This document shows positions 1 through 7,814 of a stretch of DNA of 64,000 bases, in pieces; position 1 is the stretch's first letter; each line of letters starts with the position of its first letter. Position numbers and translations under genes: made by a program. The stretch is taken from contig NZ_CP145886.1 of the NCBI RefSeq assembly GCF_038049935.1, positions 806,001 to 870,000 on the forward strand, in the 5' to 3' direction. The stretch is from Rossellomorea sp. y25. Its GTDB lineage: Bacteria; Bacillota; Bacilli; Bacillales; Bacillaceae_B. A model generated the notes under the pieces. The model searched no databases. It had not been told where the DNA came from and was given only the letters and a program-made list of their open reading frames with translations.

Positions 1-8
1 ATGACAGA

Positions 9-1163
9 GTGAACATTCATGGTCAATTATATAAACTGCCAAGCGTTTTAATGAGGGGTGGGACGAGTAAAGGGTTAATTTTCAAAGATATGGATCTGCC
101 AAAGGATGACAAAGACAGGGATTACGTCATAACCAAAATTTATGGAAGTTCTAAAAATGGACAGATTGACGGCATCGGAGGGGGAACGCCTCTCACAAGT
201 AAGGTTGCCATAGTGGGGGTAACGGATAAACCGGAATGTGATATTTATTATACATTCGGTCAGGTTAGTACAAATAGTCAGAATATTGATTATAATGTGA
301 CTTGTGGAAATATGGCTTCGGCTGTCGGATTATTTGCAGTCGAAGAAGGCCTGGTCAAAATCAATGAAGGGATGACGAGGGTAAGGATTTATAATACCAA
401 TACCAAGCGGGTGATGGAAGTGGAAGTACCCGTCAAGGATGGACATGTCATCTATGAGGGGGATTTCTCTATAGCCGGAGTTTCGGGAACGGGATCATGC
501 ATTATGGTCAACTTCCTGGATTTCGGGGGATCCTACACGGGGGATTTGCTTCCGACGGGGAATGTAGTGGATATCATCCAGCTCGAGGATGGGAGCATGG
601 TGGAAGTGACGATCATTGATGTTGGAAATATTCTGGTCTTCCTTCACGCTTCTGATATTGGGTTAAAAGGAATTGAACTTTCAGGGGAAATCAATCAACC
701 ATCTGTGCAAAAAAGAATTGAAGAAGTCAGAGTGAAATGCGGCAGACTTATTGGATTATTTCAGGAAGGGGAGGTTGTCACACCTGAAACTCATGCTCTC
801 CCAAAGGTAGCCATTATTTCTCCAGCAACCGAGTATACGGATGAAAATGGGGAAGTGGTCAAGAGCGACAACATAGACATCGTAGCCCGATATATCGCAA
901 TGGGAACACTGCATCGTGCATTTGCAGTCAGCGGCGCCATTGGGCTCGGCACTGCTTGCAAGATACCCGGATCCCTTCCTCATTCACTTATCTCAGAAGG
1001 CAAGGATGAAATCAACATCGGCCATCCGACCGGAACAATCCTTGTTCATGTCAGCGTAAGGAAAGAGAATTCTACTTATAAGCTTGTAAGAGGCGGAATA
1101 GGAAGAACGGCAAGAAGGATCATGGAAGGACATACTTTGATACCCATTGAATTGATGGGTTGA
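9..1163 (+). CDS. prpF: PrpF-family isomerase (2-methylaconitate cis-trans isomerase-like)
   Basis: A 384-aa protein of the PrpF family. These enzymes share the two-lobed fold of diaminopimelate epimerase and isomerise or tautomerise unsaturated tricarboxylic acids such as methylaconitate, aconitate or oxalomesaconate. The N-terminal signature 'LPSVLMRGGTSKGL' and the later 'TCGNMASAVGLF' segment (the Cys-Gly-Asn block that carries a catalytic Cys in this fold) are both visible, and the length is normal for the family. The start is GTG at 9; a frame ending in TGA at 10-12 would overlap it by four bases, so an upstream gene is probably translationally coupled. It sits directly ahead of tctC-tctB-tctA, so a role in uptake and isomerisation of a tricarboxylate is likely. 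The exact substrate cannot be read from the sequence. Confidence 0.85.
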   Translation: MNIHGQLYKLPSVLMRGGTSKGLIFKDMDLPKDDKDRDYVITKIYGSSKNGQIDGIGGGTPLTSKVAIVGVTDKPECDIYYTFGQVSTNSQNIDYNVTCGNMASAVGLFAVEEGLVKINEGMTRVRIYNTNTKRVMEVEVPVKDGHVIYEGDFSIAGVSGTGSCIMVNFLDFGGSYTGDLLPTGNVVDIIQLEDGSMVEVTIIDVGNILVFLHASDIGLKGIELSGEINQPSVQKRIEEVRVKCGRLIGLFQEGEVVTPETHALPKVAIISPATEYTDENGEVVKSDNIDIVARYIAMGTLHRAFAVSGAIGLGTACKIPGSLPHSLISEGKDEINIGHPTGTILVHVSVRKENSTYKLVRGGIGRTARRIMEGHTLIPIELMG

Positions 1164-1179
1164 TAAGTATCGAAAAAAA

Positions 1180-1193
1180 TTAAAGCGTTTACA
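1180..1193 (+). promoter_or_regulatory. Candidate cre (CcpA) site ahead of tctC
   Basis: The 14 bases TTAAAGCGTTTACA match the catabolite-responsive element consensus TGWAARCGYTWNCA at 13 positions; only base 2 differs (T for G). The site lies between the prpF stop and the ribosome site of tctC, where bound CcpA would act as a roadblock or repress an internal promoter. Carbon catabolite repression of a tricarboxylate transporter is biologically expected. Binding itself is inferred. Confidence 0.55.
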
Positions 1194-1208
1194 AAGGGGA
1201 GAATTACA

Positions 1209-2195
1209 TTGAAAAGAAAACTTGTACTGATTGTCATTTTACTCGCAGGGCTCATCATAGCAGGCTGCAGCTCAAATAAATCTGCTGCAGGAAGTCAGGA
1301 TTACCCCAAAAGACCGGTCGAGTTAGTTGTTCCTTTTGGTGAAGGGAGTGCCAGTGATACATTTGCCAGAAAATTTGCTGAAATCATGTCCAAAGATATG
1401 AAGAAACCCCTTCAACCTGTCAATAAAGATGGCAGCGGCGGTCTGGTGGGAATGGTGTACGCACACGGCCAGGCGAATGATGGGTATACGGTGCTTGAGG
1501 TTACGCCTTCACATGTGATTGCAGATGTGCTCGGAAAAGGGGAGGGTCTGACGTTCATGGATGAGTTTGAACCACTTGCCCGCATTCAATCAGATATATA
1601 TGTTCTATCTGTGCCCGCGAATAGTGATTTAAAAAGTTTTGATGAACTGGTGAAAAAGGGGAAAGAAAAAGAGATCACCTTCGCAGGCGTCAGTCCAGGT
1701 GGTTTGGATGATATGACCCTGAATGCTTTAGCTGATGCTACAGGTGTCAAAGTAAAGTTCATTCCTTACGGGTCAGGATCGGAAGTGAAGGCAGCGGTAC
1801 TTGGTGGGGAAGTGGACGTATACTTAGACAAGTTGATCAATACGGTCGGATACATCAAAGATGGCAAGGTCAAGCCGTTGGTTGTTTTGAATGACGAACG
1901 TATCGCCAAAATTGACGAGTTAAAAGACACGCCTACAACAGTGGAAAAAGGCTATGATGTCACAATCGGATCCTGGAGGGGATTCGTGGTCAAAAAGGGG
2001 ACTCCTCAGGAAGTGAAAGACGTTCTCTTAGATCAAATGAAAAAAGCATATGAAACGGAAGAATACAAAGAGTTCAATGCTGAATCGCTAACAGATATTC
2101 GTGAAGGATTCCTGGGTTCTGAAGAATTCAAAGCGGCCATGAAAGAAGACTACGAAAAATTTGATAAGGTAGCGAAACAAACGGGACTTAAATAA
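1209..2195 (+). CDS. tctC: Tripartite tricarboxylate transporter substrate-binding lipoprotein (TctC/Bug family)
   Basis: A 328-aa extracytoplasmic solute receptor of the TctC/Bug family, which captures carboxylates outside the cell for the TctAB permease. The N-terminus is a lipoprotein signal with lipobox IIAGC and lipidated Cys20, so the mature protein is anchored on the outer face of the membrane. The body has family hallmarks: 'YPKRPVELVVPFGEGSASD' after the signal, 'PYGSGSEVKAAVLGGEVD' in the middle and 'GSWRGFVVKKGTP' in the second half. The TTG start at 1209 follows AAAGGGGA at a proper distance. It is the first transporter gene, followed by tctB and tctA on the same strand. Ligand identity is unknown; PrpF next door suggests an aconitate- or tricarballylate-like acid. 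Confidence 0.92.
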   Translation: MKRKLVLIVILLAGLIIAGCSSNKSAAGSQDYPKRPVELVVPFGEGSASDTFARKFAEIMSKDMKKPLQPVNKDGSGGLVGMVYAHGQANDGYTVLEVTPSHVIADVLGKGEGLTFMDEFEPLARIQSDIYVLSVPANSDLKSFDELVKKGKEKEITFAGVSPGGLDDMTLNALADATGVKVKFIPYGSGSEVKAAVLGGEVDVYLDKLINTVGYIKDGKVKPLVVLNDERIAKIDELKDTPTTVEKGYDVTIGSWRGFVVKKGTPQEVKDVLLDQMKKAYETEEYKEFNAESLTDIREGFLGSEEFKAAMKEDYEKFDKVAKQTGLK

Positions 2196-2200
2196 TCTTA

Positions 2201-2224
2201 CGGCGGCTTCAAATGCCGCCCGTT
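2201..2224 (+). terminator. Intercistronic GC-rich hairpin between tctC and tctB
   Basis: GGCGGC at 2202-2207 pairs with GCCGCC at 2215-2220 across a seven-base loop and is followed by CGTTTT. The T run is short, so this is probably a partial terminator or an mRNA-stabilising stem that lets the binding protein be made in excess over the permease. That arrangement is common in binding-protein operons; the role here is inferred. Confidence 0.45.
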
Positions 2225-2238
2225 TTGGAGGGGAGTAT

Positions 2239-2706
2239 ATGGGGGAAGTACTATTTCATGTTGTTCTTATACTGGTGATGGGGCTGTTTTTCAAGGAATC
2301 GTTCGCCATTTCAACAGGACGGTCGGCTGATCCAATAGGGCCGGCCGGGTTTCCACAGGTCATTATTGTGCTCATTCTATTATTATTGATCGTATCATTA
2401 TTCAAAGCCATTAAGAAATCCAGTAAAGAGAAGGCTGTACCTTTAAATATTAATCTGGCATATGGCGGGCTGTTAGTAGGAATCATCGTGTTTATAGTAT
2501 TGAACGATTTCATCAGCTTCACGCTGGCTACCATTCTTTTTTGCTTCTTTTTATTCTTCTTACTGGGTCAAAAAAATTATGTGAAAATGACCATCACGTC
2601 CATTGTGGTCGCGGTGACATTTACACTGGTATTCGGAAACCTATTGACCGTACCTTTACCTAGAGGAATTGGTTTGATAAAAGAATTAAGTTATTTCTTA
2701 TATTGA
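2239..2706 (+). CDS. tctB: Tripartite tricarboxylate transporter small membrane subunit (TctB)
   Basis: A 155-aa protein with four hydrophobic segments, at roughly residues 5-22, 37-55, 74-95 and 100-140, the layout of the small TctB subunit. The 'GPAGFPQVIIVLILLLLI' stretch near residue 35 resembles the family's conserved 'G-P-A-x-FP' region. It follows tctC by about 40 bases and precedes tctA by 15, so the three are co-transcribed. The ATG at 2239 has GGAGGGG upstream. TctB proteins are poorly conserved, and the assignment rests on size, topology and position between tctC and tctA. Confidence 0.88.
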   Translation: MGEVLFHVVLILVMGLFFKESFAISTGRSADPIGPAGFPQVIIVLILLLLIVSLFKAIKKSSKEKAVPLNINLAYGGLLVGIIVFIVLNDFISFTLATILFCFFLFFLLGQKNYVKMTITSIVVAVTFTLVFGNLLTVPLPRGIGLIKELSYFLY

Positions 2707-2721
2707 TAAGGGGGGAGAAAG

Positions 2722-4230
2722 ATGGACATACAACTATTAGTGGATGGGCTGATGACAACCTTGACACCGATGAATTTACTTCTGGTCTTTGTCGGGATGC
2801 TGGTCGGCGTTTTTTTCGGCTCTCTTCCGGGCATCAGTTCATCGATGGGAATTGTTCTGATGCTGCCGTTTACATATTATATGGGAATACTTCCTTCCAT
2901 TATGTTACTGGTAGCACTCTATGCAGGTTCAGCCTACGGCGGTTCCATCACGGCTATTTTGTTTAATACACCAGGAACACCTGAATCAGTCGCCACAACA
3001 TTTGATGGCTATCCGATGACCAAGAACGGGAAAGCGGGGAGGGCACTTAGCCTGGCGATCAGTGCCTCCGCATTTGGAGGAATATTCTCTGTTCTGATTA
3101 TGCTATTTCTGGCACCGCCTTTATCCAAGGTGGCCTTGAATATTCAGAGCGCCGAGTATTTCGCTTTAACCGTACTAGGACTCACGGTCATTTCATCGAT
3201 TGGAACGAAGTCACCAATCAAAGCCATTGCCTCAGGGTTAATCGGGATTCTGATTGCGATGATCGGGATGGATCCCATCGTAGGGGCGAATCGATTTACT
3301 TTCGGCAATGTGGAACTGATGAACGGCCTTGAGATGATTCCCATCATGATTGGGGCGTTCGCCCTGGCGGAAGTATTGAATCAAGTAACCGACAAACATA
3401 AAGACTTGAATATGAGCAACAAAGTTTCACTGGAAACGATTAAGATTGTAGAGCTTATCAAACATAAATGGGTGTTATTGAAATCTGCCGTGATCGGGAC
3501 GGTCATCGGCATCCTTCCAGGAACAGGCGGGTCCATTGCCTCAATTGTGAGTTATGGAGAAGCCATGCGTACGAGTAAAAATAGAGAACAGTTCGGGTCA
3601 GGCGAAGAAGAAGGAGTCGTGGCCCCGGAAGCTGCCAACAATGCAGCAGCCGGCGGTGCAATGATCCCCACCCTGGTCTTGGGGATACCCGGCAGTCCCA
3701 CAACTGCCATCATCCTGGCGGCCCTTGCACTTCAAGGGTTGCAGCCCGGCCCTCAATTAATGACGGAGCAACCGCTGATGCTGTACTGCATATTCTTCTC
3801 TATGTTAATCGCAAGCGTAACCGTATTCATTGGCGGGCGATTGGGGGTCAAAGCCTTTGCGGCGATACTGAAGCTTCCTTATTCGATGTTGGGAACCCTC
3901 ATCGTGTTACTATCAATGGTAGGCTCCTACGCCGTGGGCAATTCCATGTTTAACGTCTGGGTCATGCTTGTATTTGGCATATTGGGTTACTTTATGAAGA
4001 AATATCATTTCTCTCCTGCATCCCTAGTACTGGGACTGGTTCTTGGGCCGATGATGGAAGAGAACTTCAGAAGGAACCTGTTGGTCACAGAAGGAGACTA
4101 TCTTTCCTTTATCACTAAACCAATCTCCGGAATCATTCTGCTGATTGCCGTATTGGCCATGTTCTATCCAATGATCGCCAAAGCTTTGAAAAAGAAAAAA
4201 GACATGGATGGATCGAGTGTTGGGTTTTAG
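2722..4230 (+). CDS. tctA: Tripartite tricarboxylate transporter large permease subunit (TctA)
   Basis: A 502-aa polytopic membrane protein with about a dozen hydrophobic segments, the normal size for TctA. The conserved inverted-repeat glycine/proline signatures are present: 'GSLPGISSSMGIVLMLPFTY' near residue 35 and 'GILPGTGGSIASIVSYG' near residue 262, with 'GIPGSPTTAIILAAL' near residue 323. TctA forms the ion-driven translocation path and works with TctB and TctC. The start has GGGGGGAGAAAG just ahead. A strong terminator follows the stop, so tctA closes the operon. No defects are seen. Confidence 0.95.
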   Translation: MDIQLLVDGLMTTLTPMNLLLVFVGMLVGVFFGSLPGISSSMGIVLMLPFTYYMGILPSIMLLVALYAGSAYGGSITAILFNTPGTPESVATTFDGYPMTKNGKAGRALSLAISASAFGGIFSVLIMLFLAPPLSKVALNIQSAEYFALTVLGLTVISSIGTKSPIKAIASGLIGILIAMIGMDPIVGANRFTFGNVELMNGLEMIPIMIGAFALAEVLNQVTDKHKDLNMSNKVSLETIKIVELIKHKWVLLKSAVIGTVIGILPGTGGSIASIVSYGEAMRTSKNREQFGSGEEEGVVAPEAANNAAAGGAMIPTLVLGIPGSPTTAIILAALALQGLQPGPQLMTEQPLMLYCIFFSMLIASVTVFIGGRLGVKAFAAILKLPYSMLGTLIVLLSMVGSYAVGNSMFNVWVMLVFGILGYFMKKYHFSPASLVLGLVLGPMMEENFRRNLLVTEGDYLSFITKPISGIILLIAVLAMFYPMIAKALKKKKDMDGSSVGF

Positions 4231-4270
4231 GGAAGATGAGGAGGACAATGCAACAATGGTCCGATAGTAA

Positions 4271-4310
4271 AGACACGACTAGGGTCCCGTTCTAGTTGTG
4301 TCTTTTTCTA
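4271..4310 (+). terminator. Rho-independent terminator after tctA
   Basis: A 12-base stem (4271-4282 with 4292-4303, one G-T wobble) closes a nine-base loop and is followed by TTTTT. It ends the prpF-tctCBA operon. An A-rich flank on the other side means it could also stop leftward transcription. Confidence 0.9.
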
Positions 4311-4553
4311 TCATTTTTTTTTCGAATATACATATCTAGCATTAATGAAAAATAAGGTGCCAAAGAAAAACAAAGCGGTCATCAACCAGCTCGAGATCGC
4401 CCAATACTCTCCGTTTAATAGATACCCACTGATCAAAGTCACACATATCATATTTCCCACTGGATCAGGGTCTTCATTAACGGCATAACCGAAACCGAGA
4501 TCTACATCTCGGTGGGCTTCACTCTCCTTGGAGGGATCCTCACCGTCTACGTA
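4311..4553 (-). pseudogene. Remnant of a small membrane-protein gene
   Basis: Read leftward, an open frame of about 80 codons has no good start but clearly protein-like content. An acidic head contains 'GFGYAVNEDPDP', and two hydrophobic helices end in 'ALFFFGTLFFINARYVYS'. The frame opens after a TAG at 4554-4556 and stops at 4311-4313. In-frame start codons are only internal GTG and ATG codons without a ribosome site. I read it as a 5'-truncated small membrane-protein gene. It overlaps the rightward gene starting at 4512, so one of the two frames may be a shadow. Confidence 0.35.
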
Positions 4554-4781
4554 CTATGGAAGAAAAAGCGGAGTGCCGTCGTCATTGTGGGCAGGGAATT
4601 GAGGAAGGTCACAGGAGAGAAGAAGAAGAGCATTCCACTTCAGGAGATTAAGAAGGTTACGTATGATAAGAAGCAGATCAGTGTTTATAACAAAGAGTAT
4701 GTGCTTACGATGAAGTTTCCATTGCGATGGGTGGAGTGCGGTGAGTCTTATTATGTGATGGTGGAGCAGACGGGCATTTGA
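4512..4781 (+). CDS. Hypothetical protein with one membrane helix, possibly 5'-truncated
   Basis: An 89-aa frame that I do not recognise. It has one transmembrane helix (about residues 3-17), a basic stop-transfer 'WKKKR', then a soluble beta-rich tail with alternating charged and hydrophobic residues ('VSVYNKEYVLTMKFPLRW'-like), as in small bacterial PH-like or bPH domains. The GTG at 4512 has no ribosome site, and the frame stays open upstream to 4422 without a better start. The 5' end may therefore be lost or overlain by the remnant on the other strand. A terminator at 4806-4832 follows the stop, which supports a real rightward gene. Confidence 0.45.
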   Translation: MGFTLLGGILTVYVLWKKKRSAVVIVGRELRKVTGEKKKSIPLQEIKKVTYDKKQISVYNKEYVLTMKFPLRWVECGESYYVMVEQTGI

Positions 4782-4805
4782 GGGAGCAGCCTTAAATTGA
4801 GGAGT

Positions 4806-4832
4806 GAGCCAAGGACATCCTTGGCTCTTTTT
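4806..4832 (+). terminator. Rho-independent terminator
   Basis: GAGCCAAGG (4806-4814) pairs with CCTTGGCTC (4819-4827) across a four-base loop, followed by TTTTT. It serves the 4512-4781 gene. It also lies just past the stop of the leftward 4845-5021 gene and could act for both. Confidence 0.88.
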
Positions 4833-4844
4833 CGTGTGATCCTG

Positions 4845-5021
4845 CTACTTCCTGTCAAACAAATCTTCATCCCCAACTATTTCTTTGATCCCGTGATTTT
4901 CTTCAAGATACTTTCCGATAAGAGATTGATTAATCCCATGTCGGACAGCTCTCCAAATAATAGAATACAAGGCCGCTCCGATTACAATCAGCCCTACAAA
5001 AGCTAAAAAGATGACTTCCAT
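4845..5021 (-). CDS. Small single-pass membrane protein
   Basis: A 58-aa protein with one transmembrane helix ('VIFLAFVGLIVIGAALYSII') and a short cytoplasmic tail containing 'HGINQSLIGKYLEE'. I chose the ATG at 5021 because GGAGG lies nine bases before it; a longer frame from 5051 would put the ribosome site inside the gene. The helix-then-'HGIN' pattern resembles short uncharacterised Bacillus membrane proteins, possibly the DUF6019 type, but I am not certain of that family. No function is proposed. Confidence 0.6.
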   Translation of the reverse strand: MEVIFLAFVGLIVIGAALYSIIWRAVRHGINQSLIGKYLEENHGIKEIVGDEDLFDRK

Positions 5022-5356
5022 TGCATTCATTCCTCCCATCGCTGATTTCATTTCTATTATCCTTCATCCTCAAGAGCAGGTATAATCTGTTCCTCAATAG
5101 CCTCATCCAGATCCTCTATCTGGTATTCAAGAATGCTGATTAAGTGATTTTACTCGGTTAGTAATACGTTTTGCCTGAATATGACGATGGCCATGATGAT
5201 TAATGTGATTAGTAGTAGTGCGGTTTGTGTTTTTTGTGGAACTTTTGCTTCTCCTTCCTATTGGCAAATCACATATATAGCGTATCACAATGGGAAGAAG
5301 GGATTTAGTAGTTTGGTAGTTTGTAAACGTCAATGCGCATACATCAAATTTTACTA
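5022..5356 (-). other. Intergenic zone with decayed small reading frames
   Basis: No intact gene is convincing here. Two leftward pieces look like former coding sequence. One, near 5055-5150, ends in 'DEAIEEQIIPALEDEG' just before the 4845-5021 gene and has no start. The other, near 5160-5260, encodes a hydrophobic helix ('TALLLITLIIMAIVIF') preceded by AAGGAG but with no start codon at the expected spacing. They could be the frameshifted halves of one small membrane-protein gene. Confidence 0.3.
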
Positions 5357-6181
5357 TTACTTAACGTTCTTCTGATGGTCATAACAGTATATCGTCCCAT
5401 TAAAATTTGGATTCGCTAAACAATAAGCCCTAACCTTATCTGAAACAGGCTTATGGCAAACGGTACAAACAGAACGTGAACTGTTCTTTTGTTCAGGTGC
5501 ACTCAATACCCGCTTATGTTCTTCTCTAGTTATTAGGTCACTTATATTTGCCTCTTTGAAAGCTTGATAAATGGATAAAATATCACTCTCACTTAAAAGA
5601 GGTTCTTTATGCTGGATCTTCAACACCGATTCTTTCCGATGGATAAATTCGGACAACTCGATGTCATACACAATCAGTTCGTTAGAAGCGATTTTACGGT
5701 AATCAGGGTCTACTTTAAATGTAGAGCGCTTAGTAAATGAAACCATGGAAACAAAGAGGTTTTGGTACTTCTCATCGATCAGTGAAGAGAGTGCTTTCAT
5801 GTGCCCATAGTTTTGTACAAAAGGATTCATCATTTTGAACTTCCCATTGACCAGCCACGTGTTCCGATTTTTCCCGCCATATATGGTACCCTGATAGTTT
5901 TTTGTCTCAATGACAAAGATTGCGTAAGGAGTGATTACCACATGATCAATTTGAGAATAGTCGGACTTCGCTTTTGAGTTGGGAATGAGGAGATCGCTTA
6001 GGTGGCGATAGTCCTTTTTGAGCTGATCCAGCTGGATATCAATTTTGTATTCTCCTAGTTCTCCTTTTCTAGTAGCAATTTGTTCATTGGTTCTTTTAGG
6101 TTTTGATGGTGGGGGAGTAGCAGCTTGTTTTGGTTTGGGTTCGGTTGTTTTCTTTTTTAGGAAGTTTAGGAATAATAGCAT
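5357..6181 (-). CDS. NERD (nuclease-related domain) protein with C-terminal zinc-ribbon-like tail
   Basis: A 274-aa protein. Residues about 38-160 match a NERD domain, a predicted PD-(D/E)XK-related nuclease fold: 'TRKGELGEYKI', then 'SQIDHVVITPYAIFVIETKN' with the Asp and Glu-x-Lys of the active site, then the 'GTIYGG...W' strand. The tail carries 'CTVCHKP' and two later cysteines, suggesting a small zinc-binding module. A short hydrophobic N-terminus is followed by a Lys/Pro-rich linker. It stands alone, divergent from the HNH gene at 6281. NERD proteins are frequent in Bacillaceae and in defence neighbourhoods, but their substrates are mostly unknown. Confidence 0.82.
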   Translation of the reverse strand: MLLFLNFLKKKTTEPKPKQAATPPPSKPKRTNEQIATRKGELGEYKIDIQLDQLKKDYRHLSDLLIPNSKAKSDYSQIDHVVITPYAIFVIETKNYQGTIYGGKNRNTWLVNGKFKMMNPFVQNYGHMKALSSLIDEKYQNLFVSMVSFTKRSTFKVDPDYRKIASNELIVYDIELSEFIHRKESVLKIQHKEPLLSESDILSIYQAFKEANISDLITREEHKRVLSAPEQKNSSRSVCTVCHKPVSDKVRAYCLANPNFNGTIYCYDHQKNVK

Positions 6182-6280
6182 GAGTTTCTCCTTGGTGGTT
6201 TGATATACTTAGTATCGTACTTATAGGTGGGAATTTTAACCACTATTTAAATTTAGAATAAATAATCAAGGAGGCAACTA

Positions 6281-7306
6281 ATGGCCACTCCCATCACCAT
6301 CAACAAAAATAATAAACTACTATATGATGCTACCAATATTAAAGAAGCTGCAGGCTACCTTGCTGAACATCTCAATATAAAGAAGTCAAAATGCTTTGAT
6401 TCCATCGAGAGGGGATATGTTTATAATATTCCCTACCATTTCGAAGGGGACGAGTATCGTTTTATAGCACCACCAGAGATTGCTGCTAATCGTCGTCAAG
6501 AATTAGAAGATAGGGACCATAAAAATGCCCGCCGTATCTGGTTGGTGCCGGCGAATCCAAACGAATATGACTTGGAAAAGGCATTCGTCCAATTTGAATA
6601 CCTTGACTGGAAACGTTCCTATAACTATGAAAATGGAGATATCTTATTTTTGTATGTTTCAGGAAGTGTCAAAAAGGTCAGGTATAAGGTGGAAGTAATA
6701 GAGGGACTTGTTCAAACAAATGATACAATCTATGATAAGTCATTTTGGTTAGACCAAGAGAAGTATGAACCATCTATTGGTGGAGACAAGACGCGTGTCC
6801 GATTGGTCGATGTGGTTGATACGGATAGTCTGTCTCTTTATCAGTTAAGGGAGCATGGTCTGAAAGGGAATATCCAGGGCTCCATGAAACTTACGGGTGA
6901 GCTATGTGACTACATTATGTCGTTCTTTCAAAAGGATTTATCAGCTGAGGTTTATCCTGATGAAGTACCGGAAATGTGGGAAGGGAAGCAGAGAACGATA
7001 ACTGTTAACTCATATGAACGCAATCCACTTGCTCGTAAGCAATGCATAAATCATTATGGTGCCGAGTGCCAGATATGTAAGATGAATTTCGAAGATACTT
7101 ATGGGGAAGTGGGGAAAGAGTTCATTCACGTACACCATATTACACCACTACATGAAATTCAGAAGGGTTATCAAGTGAAGCCGATAGAGGATTTGATACC
7201 TGTGTGTCCGAATTGTCATGCGATGCTTCATAGGAAAGAGAATGGAGTGTATTTAACAGTAGAGGAATTGAGAGATCGTCTTAAAATAAAAATAGGCACT
7301 CCATAA
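6281..7306 (+). CDS. EVE-like / HNH endonuclease, putative modification-dependent restriction enzyme
   Basis: A 341-aa two-domain protein. Residues about 80-150 ('RRIWLVPANPNEYDLEKAF' through 'GDILFLYVSGSVKKVRYKVEV') resemble an EVE/PUA-like module, a fold that reads modified bases. Residues 263-317 form an HNH nuclease of the McrA kind: Cys263-x-x-Cys266, His285-His286, then Cys309-x-x-Cys312-His313 and His317. EVE-HNH fusions are known as restriction enzymes that cut DNA carrying modified bases; this specificity is inferred. AAGGAGG precedes the ATG at 6281, and a terminator follows. The gene borders the phosphorothioation island, which suggests it belongs to the same defence neighbourhood. 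Confidence 0.8.
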   Translation: MATPITINKNNKLLYDATNIKEAAGYLAEHLNIKKSKCFDSIERGYVYNIPYHFEGDEYRFIAPPEIAANRRQELEDRDHKNARRIWLVPANPNEYDLEKAFVQFEYLDWKRSYNYENGDILFLYVSGSVKKVRYKVEVIEGLVQTNDTIYDKSFWLDQEKYEPSIGGDKTRVRLVDVVDTDSLSLYQLREHGLKGNIQGSMKLTGELCDYIMSFFQKDLSAEVYPDEVPEMWEGKQRTITVNSYERNPLARKQCINHYGAECQICKMNFEDTYGEVGKEFIHVHHITPLHEIQKGYQVKPIEDLIPVCPNCHAMLHRKENGVYLTVEELRDRLKIKIGTP

Positions 7307-7315
7307 AACATAATA

Positions 7316-7360
7316 AGAAAGCCGCATCTTACTCCCCACGTAAGCTACGGCTTTCTCTCT
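7316..7360. terminator. Bidirectional terminator between convergent genes
   Basis: AGAAAGCCG (7316-7324) pairs with CGGCTTTCT (7348-7356), extended by CTTAC/GTAAG inside. It follows the HNH gene, and the stop codon of the leftward 7329-7541 gene lies inside the hairpin. A-rich and T-rich flanks allow action in both directions. Confidence 0.8.
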
Positions 7361-7541
7361 TAGCTAACTTTATAACTTCCTTCACATCCGAACCCCTATA
7401 AACAGAAGTCCTCCTATTATGATCTGTAAAATATATCTCCCCATAATCATGCTCACGGGAAAACCCAACAATCATAAAATTATATGTGTGCTTCCCTTTT
7501 AATAGAATCAATTCTTGTTTCTTGATGGAAATCCCCCCCAA
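7329..7541 (-). CDS. Hypothetical small protein linked to an XRE regulator
   Basis: A 70-aa basic protein that I do not recognise. It has a beta-rich middle ('YNFMIVGFSREHDYGEIYF') and a helical Arg/Lys-rich C-terminus. It lies 12 bases downstream of the XRE gene on the same strand, so the two form a bicistron. The frame opens at a TTG running into seven Gs. Those Gs look more like the ribosome site, so translation may begin a few codons later at an unusual start; the exact N-terminus is unsettled. The pairing with an XRE repressor would fit a toxin-antitoxin or control-protein unit, but nothing in the sequence proves that. Confidence 0.55.
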   Translation of the reverse strand: MGGISIKKQELILLKGKHTYNFMIVGFSREHDYGEIYFTDHNRRTSVYRGSDVKEVIKLAKRESRSLRGE

Positions 7542-7553
7542 TTAACTACCAAG

Positions 7554-7814
7554 TCATTCTTCTGGCTGATTTGCTTTTTTTATTCTATCAATTTCCTGAA
7601 AAATCCGGTCAATGCTAATTCCTGTATTATTATGTATTCTGCTTAGTGTTAGTGAGGTTGGAATACTTTCTCCTCTCTCGATCCTCCCGTAGCCTTCTTC
7701 AGACATTTTAGTGATCCAGGCAAACTCAGCCTGGGTCATATCCATTTCAATTCTTCTTCTTTTCAGTAGCTTTCCCAGTAATTCCGCAAAAGGCTTATTT
7801 TCTTCTTTTACCAA
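7554..7814 (-). CDS. XRE-family helix-turn-helix regulator
   Basis: An 86-aa DNA-binding protein. Residues 12-70 form a classic Cro/C1 HTH: 'LGKLLKRRRIEMDMTQAEFA' for the first helices, then 'MSEEGYGRIERGESIPTSLT' with the recognition helix, and 'RIHNNTGISIDRIF' to close the domain. The TTG at 7814 follows AGGGGAGA at good spacing. The gene is divergent from the pyrophosphohydrolase gene at 8071, across a 250-base AT-rich spacer that probably holds its operators and promoters. It may autoregulate together with 7329-7541. Its targets are unknown. Confidence 0.88.
   Translation of the reverse strand: MVKEENKPFAELLGKLLKRRRIEMDMTQAEFAWITKMSEEGYGRIERGESIPTSLTLSRIHNNTGISIDRIFQEIDRIKKANQPEE

Noticed and set aside
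5127..5375. Small frames on both strands (5127-5333 leftward, 5181-5375 rightward)
   Set aside because: Low-complexity composition and no ribosome site; the third leftward frame in this stretch fits decayed coding sequence better.
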